28,806 nt of DNA from an uncultured Clostridia bacterium (GTDB lineage: Bacteria; Bacillota; Clostridia; Christensenellales; UBA1242): the NCBI GenBank assembly GCA_944372595.1, contig CALVZT010000002.1, positions 1 to 28,806 on the forward strand, given 5' to 3'. Positions 24,817 to 28,806 of the stretch are shown in pieces. How positions within the stretch are numbered: the stretch's first letter is position 1; each line of letters opens with the position of its first letter. The notes below the pieces were generated by a model that was not told the DNA's origin, made no database searches, and saw only the letters and a program-made list of their open reading frames with translations. The position numbers were made by a program, and so were the translations under genes.

Positions 24817-25254
24817 ATGCCAAACGTTACTATTTATACTGATGGTGCCTGTTCTGGTAATCCCGGTAAAGGTGGATATTGTGCTATTTTAATGGCTAAT
24901 GGTAAAGAGAAAATAATTTCAGGTGGTGAAAAAGATACAACTAATAACAAAATGGAATTAATAGCGACAATAGAAGGATTAAAAGCTTTAAAGCAAAAGT
25001 GTACGGTTGATATATATACTGATTCGGCATATGTTTGCAATGCTTTCATTTTAGGTTGGATACCTAATTGGATTAAAAACAATTGGAAAAATTCAAATAA
25101 AAAAGAAGTTGCAAATAAACAATTATGGTTAGAACTTATTGCATTATGTGGCTATCACAATGTAAATTGGCATAAAGTTAAAGGACATTCTGATAATATA
25201 AATAATAATAGATGCGATGAAATTGCAAGAAAAGAAATAGAAAAAATAAATTAA
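24817..25254 (+). CDS. rnhA: Ribonuclease HI
   Basis: Degrades the RNA strand of RNA-DNA hybrids (R-loops, Okazaki primers). The 145-residue protein has all catalytic residues: Asp9 (IYTDGACSGNPG), Glu47 (NNKMELIA), Asp69 (IYTDSAYV), His124 (KGHSDN) and Asp134 (CDEIARKE). It has the basic, Trp-rich handle region (about 80-100). There is no N-terminal hybrid-binding domain. An AAAGGA ribosome site lies eight bases before the ATG. Confidence 0.97.
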   Translation: MPNVTIYTDGACSGNPGKGGYCAILMANGKEKIISGGEKDTTNNKMELIATIEGLKALKQKCTVDIYTDSAYVCNAFILGWIPNWIKNNWKNSNKKEVANKQLWLELIALCGYHNVNWHKVKGHSDNINNNRCDEIARKEIEKIN

Positions 25255-25283
25255 AGGTGAGCATTTATTGACTCACCTTTTTT
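25253..25283. terminator. Bidirectional terminator between rnhA and the TVP38-like gene
   Basis: Stem AAAGGTGAG (25253-25261) / CTCACCTTT (25272-25280) followed by TTT. It overlaps both the rnhA stop codon and the last codons of the convergent membrane-protein gene. Confidence 0.85.
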
Positions 25284-26176
25284 ATTAAATTATCATCAAC
25301 ACATGCTGAGGAATTACATTTTTTTTCTATTGAAATTAATTCATCGGCTTTTTTCCTCGCATCCTGAATAGAAGTAAATTTTTCACTTGAATATTTTTTG
25401 ACATAAATATTATCCTCTTTGACATATTTAACAACTATATAAATTTTCTTTTCTTTTTCGATTATAATTTTTGTATCATTTGAATAATATACTTCTAACT
25501 TCTTTTTAGTAGTTAATTTATCTACTATCCAATTTTCTATTTGTATCTGATATTTAGCTAAAAAATATGAAAGTACTATCATTATCAATACAAATATACA
25601 AAGAACAATAATACCAGTGGTTGATTTAATTAATTCGGCACCAATAAAACATGTACACGCATTATCAATTGCGCGAGTTATTATAATAACCATACAAAAA
25701 TATAATGTATTCATTCTAGCAACACCAGCAGCAGCACATATTACATCGTCGGGAAATATTGGAATCATTAAAATGATCGGCAATAAAAATTTACCGCGTG
25801 ATACAATTTCTGCATATCTTATAGCATTTTTTTCCCCAACTATCCATTTCAAAATTTTATTGCCTGAATATTTTGCTATTAAAAAAAGTATAATTGATCC
25901 AACTACAATACCAGTCCAACTGATTAAAAAAGCTTTAGTCCCACCAAAAAGTATTACAAGTGGCCCAGTAAAAAACAATGTTCCCACTGGAATAAATACA
26001 ACTTGAAAAATTTGTAAGAAAAAAAATATAATAATTCCCCACCAACCGTCATTAGCAACTGCTTTTAATGTTTCAAAATTATCAAGTCCAAGTGCTACAA
26101 GCAAAAAATATGCACCAACGGCAATAAGAGTAATTACTGATATAATTATTATAGCTTTAAGAATTGTTTTTTTCAT
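25265..26176 (-). CDS. TVP38/TMEM64 family membrane protein (DedA superfamily)
   Basis: A protein of about 303 residues with an N-terminal helix (about 5-28). A VTT/SNARE-associated core follows (PVGTLFFTGPLVILFGGTKAFLISWTG, then FPDDVICAAAGVARMNTLYF), with about six membrane segments in total. DedA-superfamily members act in lipid flipping and proton-dependent membrane homeostasis; the lipid here is unknown. After the last helix (about residue 225) is an ~75-residue charged cytosolic tail that I do not recognise. ATG 26176 follows a GTGGG-type ribosome site; a GTG at 26188 would add four residues. The 5' end overlaps the M19 gene by 20 bases, implying coupled translation. Confidence 0.85.
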   Translation of the reverse strand: MKKTILKAIIIISVITLIAVGAYFLLVALGLDNFETLKAVANDGWWGIIIFFFLQIFQVVFIPVGTLFFTGPLVILFGGTKAFLISWTGIVVGSIILFLIAKYSGNKILKWIVGEKNAIRYAEIVSRGKFLLPIILMIPIFPDDVICAAAGVARMNTLYFCMVIIITRAIDNACTCFIGAELIKSTTGIIVLCIFVLIMIVLSYFLAKYQIQIENWIVDKLTTKKKLEVYYSNDTKIIIEKEKKIYIVVKYVKEDNIYVKKYSSEKFTSIQDARKKADELISIEKKCNSSACVDDNLIKKVSQ

Positions 26177-26984
26177 ATTTTTTCCCACACCTTTGCAAAA
26201 AGCATAAATAATTTTTACAAAAAATTTTTTCTATATCATTTTTAGTATATCCTCTTGACTTTAATAAGTCAACTATGACAAAAAAATCTTTATAATTGTC
26301 TAAAATTAAATTTTTGCTTCCATAAAAATCTGTCCCAAATCCTATATTATTAATACTATATTTTTGTACAAAGTAATCAATGTGATTAACTAAATCATAG
26401 ATTGTTGCATGATTTTTTGATAAAAAATAATTTACTAAGTTAAGGCCTAAAAAACCATTAGTCAAATAAATATTTTTTAATTCATGATCAAATAAATTTC
26501 TACTATGATTACATAGAGAATATATATTTGCATGAGAATTATATATCGGCTGATCAATCAAGTTAAATACATCATTCATACCTTTATGGCTCAAATGTGC
26601 ATTATCTATTATTACATTGTTTTGATAAAGTATTTTAACATATTCTTTGCCCCACTTAGTTAGTCCGCTGACGTCATTACTGCCCCCACATAACTTATTT
26701 CTATAATTCCATGTAAGTGTACAAGAAAATGGATTTTGGCTAAGCAGTTCGTGAATGTTCGCCTTATTTACAAACCAACTGTCTTCTATTGATAATATAG
26801 TATTTTTGTAAAATTTTAAAACAGATTTTGCTTGTTTAATTTTTTGTAAAGGATTATCCATCTCTGAAGTAAAAATTGCAGAAGATATAAAAATTGATTT
26901 ATTATCTTTTAAATATTTTTTTATGCTAATGTTATTAAGAACTGTTAAAAAGTCATTATGACTATCTGCAATAAAATACTCCAT
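26157..26984 (-). CDS. Membrane dipeptidase, peptidase family M19
   Basis: A 275-residue zinc dipeptidase of the renal-dipeptidase type. Metal-site motifs are ADSHNDF (His9, Asp11), SIEDSW (bridging Glu67), IDNAHLS, NSHANIYSLCNHSRNL and the C-terminal GFGTDFYG. It is shorter than most M19 enzymes (310-400 residues) and has no signal peptide with this start. The same frame is open up to 27053, but those 23 extra hydrophobic residues are the translation of the rny terminator and its T-run, so I reject them. ATG 26984 (MEYFIADSHND) has no Shine-Dalgarno and is preceded directly by TATAAT and, five bases upstream, TATATT. Dipeptide or D-amino-acid dipeptide cleavage is the family activity. Co-transcribed with the TVP38-like gene. 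Confidence 0.83.
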   Translation of the reverse strand: MEYFIADSHNDFLTVLNNISIKKYLKDNKSIFISSAIFTSEMDNPLQKIKQAKSVLKFYKNTILSIEDSWFVNKANIHELLSQNPFSCTLTWNYRNKLCGGSNDVSGLTKWGKEYVKILYQNNVIIDNAHLSHKGMNDVFNLIDQPIYNSHANIYSLCNHSRNLFDHELKNIYLTNGFLGLNLVNYFLSKNHATIYDLVNHIDYFVQKYSINNIGFGTDFYGSKNLILDNYKDFFVIVDLLKSRGYTKNDIEKIFCKNYLCFLQRCGKKYEKNNS

Positions 26985-26995
26985 ATTATAATATA
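26985..26995 (-). promoter_or_regulatory. Possible -10 element of the M19-TVP38 operon
   Basis: On the minus strand, TATATT (26995-26990) lies five bases before the ATG and overlaps a TATAAT that touches the ATG. The -35 is weak. It lies just downstream of the rny terminator. Confidence 0.4.
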
Positions 26996-27003
26996 TTAAA
27001 TAA

Positions 27004-27036
27004 GAAAAAAAATAACCACACAAAATGGTTATTTTT
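27004..27036 (-). terminator. Rho-independent terminator of rny
   Basis: Stem AAATAACCA / TGGTTATTT (27010-27018 and 27026-27034, extendable by two A-T pairs) with a 7-base loop. On the minus strand it is followed by a run of T. It starts seven bases after the rny stop. Confidence 0.88.
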
Positions 27037-27042
27037 ATAATC

Positions 27043-28593
27043 TTATTTGGCATACTCGGTGCTTCTAGATTCCCTAATTACGTTAACCTTGATTTGACCT
27101 GGATAATCCATTTCTTCTTCAATTTTTTTTGCAATATCTTTAGCTAAGAATACGAGTTTTGCATCATCAACTTCTTCTGGTTTAACAAGTATGCGAATTT
27201 CTCTACCCGCTTGAATAGCATAAGATTTTTCAACACCTTTGAAAGCATTTGCAATTTCTTCAAGTTGTTGTAACCTCTTTATATAATTTTCAAGCGATTC
27301 TCTTCTTGCTCCTGGCCTACTGCTTGAAATTGCATCAGCTGCTTGTACTAATACAGCTTCAATTGATTTAAATTCGACATCGCCATGATGGGCTTCGATA
27401 CAATGAATTACTGCGGAATTTTCTTTGTATTTTTTTGCTAAATCTACACCAATTTTAATATGTGTGCCTTCTGTTTCGTGGTCAAGTGCTTTACCAATAT
27501 CATGCAATAATCCGCCTCTTTTTGCTATTTTTACATCGGCACCAATCTCCGCCGCCAACATACCTGCTATATGGCATACTTCAAGGCTATGTTTTAATAC
27601 ATTTTGTCCATAACTAGTACGGTATTTAAGCCTTCCTAAAATTTTAACTAGTTCTGGATGTATTCCTATAATATTTGCATCAAAGATAGCATTTTCTCCT
27701 GCTTCTTTTATACTTGCATCTACGTCCTTTTGTGCTTTATCGACTATATCTTCTATTCTGCCTGGATGAATACGTCCGTCCATAATTAATTTTTCAAGTG
27801 CCATTCTTGCCACTTCACGACGAACAGGATCAAAACTTGATAATACAACAGCTTCTGGAGTATCATCAATAATTAAATCAACTCCTGTGGCATTTTCTAT
27901 TGCTCTTATGTTTCTACCTTCACGTCCAATTATTCTTCCTTTCATATCGTCATTTGGTAGTGGAACAACGGTTACAGTAACTTCTGATGTTTGTTCTGCT
28001 GCATACTTTTGAACTGCTAATGTTATTATTTCTTTTGACTTTTTATCTGCTTCGTCTTTTGCTTTTTGTTCAATGTCTCTAATAATAATTGCAGCATCTC
28101 TTTTTGCTTCGTCTTCAAACTTAGCAATAAGCAACTTTTTTGCATCTTCCTTAGTCATACCAGCAACTTTTTCTAGCTCTTTGGCGATATTATTATTTAA
28201 TTGTATTGTTTCTTCTTTTTCTTTATTTAATTGTATTATCTTCTCTTGTAAATTTTTTTGTTCTTCTTCTAATGATTCAACCTTTTTATCAATAGTCTCT
28301 TCTTTTTTTGTAATATTTTCTTCTCTTTGCAATATGCGATTTTCGGCCTTCATAATTTCATTTCTTCTTTCAGAAATTTCTGCATCTGCTTTTTCTTTTA
28401 ATTGGTGAATTTCTTCTTTGGCTTCAAGCAAAGCTTCTTTTTTGGCAGTTTTAGCTTCTGCATACGCATTTTCTATTATTTTTGTTGCGCTGTTTTTTGA
28501 TTTACTAGCTTTTTGATTGGCAATGATAATTGCAACAACAAAACCCAAAGCAATACCTAAAACAGCAGCAATACTAATCCATAATGCTGTCAT
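27043..28593 (-). CDS. rny: Ribonuclease Y
   Basis: Membrane-anchored endoribonuclease of 516 residues that initiates mRNA decay in Bacillota. An N-terminal helix (about 4-25) anchors it. A long charged coiled coil (about 30-200) follows, then a KH domain with GRIIGREGRNIRAIE and an HD domain with LLHDIGKALDHE. The ending YPGQIKVNVIRE is typical. GAGGG lies eight bases before the ATG. In B. subtilis rny sits near recA; here it is more than 22 kb away and on the other strand. Confidence 0.97.
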   Translation of the reverse strand: MTALWISIAAVLGIALGFVVAIIIANQKASKSKNSATKIIENAYAEAKTAKKEALLEAKEEIHQLKEKADAEISERRNEIMKAENRILQREENITKKEETIDKKVESLEEEQKNLQEKIIQLNKEKEETIQLNNNIAKELEKVAGMTKEDAKKLLIAKFEDEAKRDAAIIIRDIEQKAKDEADKKSKEIITLAVQKYAAEQTSEVTVTVVPLPNDDMKGRIIGREGRNIRAIENATGVDLIIDDTPEAVVLSSFDPVRREVARMALEKLIMDGRIHPGRIEDIVDKAQKDVDASIKEAGENAIFDANIIGIHPELVKILGRLKYRTSYGQNVLKHSLEVCHIAGMLAAEIGADVKIAKRGGLLHDIGKALDHETEGTHIKIGVDLAKKYKENSAVIHCIEAHHGDVEFKSIEAVLVQAADAISSSRPGARRESLENYIKRLQQLEEIANAFKGVEKSYAIQAGREIRILVKPEEVDDAKLVFLAKDIAKKIEEEMDYPGQIKVNVIRESRSTEYAK

Positions 28594-28692
28594 TGTTTTT
28601 CCCTCTTTTTATTAATTTTTGATTGTTCACTTACCTACTGTAAGGTAATGGTATATAATAAACATAAAAAATATGCATTTATCTACAAATAC

Positions 28693-28721
28693 ATTTTACC
28701 TATTATTTACCAAGTTGTCAA
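28693..28721 (-). promoter_or_regulatory. rny promoter
   Basis: On the minus strand, perfect TTGACA (28721-28716), a 17-base spacer, and TAAAAT (28698-28693). The leader of about 90 bases contains an inverted repeat TTACCT / AGGTAA (28631-28648). Upstream bases 28722-28806 hold only AT-rich sequence with no supported gene. Confidence 0.78.
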
Positions 28722-28806
28722 TCAATATAAATAAAAAAGCATATATGGCTATTATTGGCCTCAAATATACAATATATCGACATTTTATAACAAAAAACAT
28801 AGTATT

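Overview
The window is AT-rich, densely coding bacterial chromosome. Gene content, Gram-positive style promoters and a B. subtilis-type LexA box point to a member of the Bacillota (probably an uncultured Clostridia-like lineage); this is inference from synteny, and the species is not identifiable by eye. The standard code 11 is in use: ftsK and miaA end in TGA, and the only tRNA present is tRNA-Trp(CCA). I see no prophage, insertion sequence, CRISPR array or rRNA.

Layout. (1) Positions 1-4837, plus strand: the classical ftsK - rimO - pgsA - cinA - recA block, with overlapping or near-touching genes. CinA appears to have lost the signature residues of both of its domains. (2) 4827-7061, minus: a class A penicillin-binding protein convergent with recA; the recA terminator lies inside its 3' coding end. 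(3) 7151-15006, plus: miaB - mutS - mutL - miaA - ynbB-like PLP enzyme, one compact operon for tRNA modification and mismatch repair. (4) 15057-16783, minus: lexA, with a clear promoter and SOS box, and an upstream tyrosine recombinase. (5) 16928-19128, plus: serS, with an unusual archaeal-like motif 3, overlapped by a gene resembling a nucleotidyltransferase fold. (6) 19314-19979, minus: a YgjP-type metallopeptidase. (7) 20115-24588, plus: a PadR-family regulator with a long linker and a membrane C-terminus, followed by a two-gene ABC-2 transporter with its own promoter. (8) 24621-25254: tRNA-Trp (minus) and rnhA (plus) from divergent promoters. (9) 25265-28593, minus: rny with its terminator, then an M19 dipeptidase overlapping a TVP38/DedA-type membrane protein.

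How the genes work together. Much of the window is genome maintenance: FtsK translocation, RecA/LexA SOS response, MutS/MutL repair, RNase HI and a Xer-like recombinase. The rest includes tRNA and ribosome modification (RimO, MiaB, MiaA), cell envelope (PgsA, PBP, M19, TVP38) and RNA decay (RNase Y). The order pgsA-cinA-recA-PBP-miaB-mutSL-miaA-ynbB echoes the B. subtilis chromosome, but rny has moved away from recA and no hfq is visible after miaA.

The most interesting pattern is transcriptional. Three genes (miaB, the recombinase, the YgjP peptidase) lack a Shine-Dalgarno sequence and have a perfect TATAAT box exactly six bases before an ATG, the geometry expected for leaderless mRNAs. Two more (the PBP and M19 genes) come close. 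Genes such as lexA, serS, the ABC operon and rny instead have ordinary leaders with Shine-Dalgarno sites.
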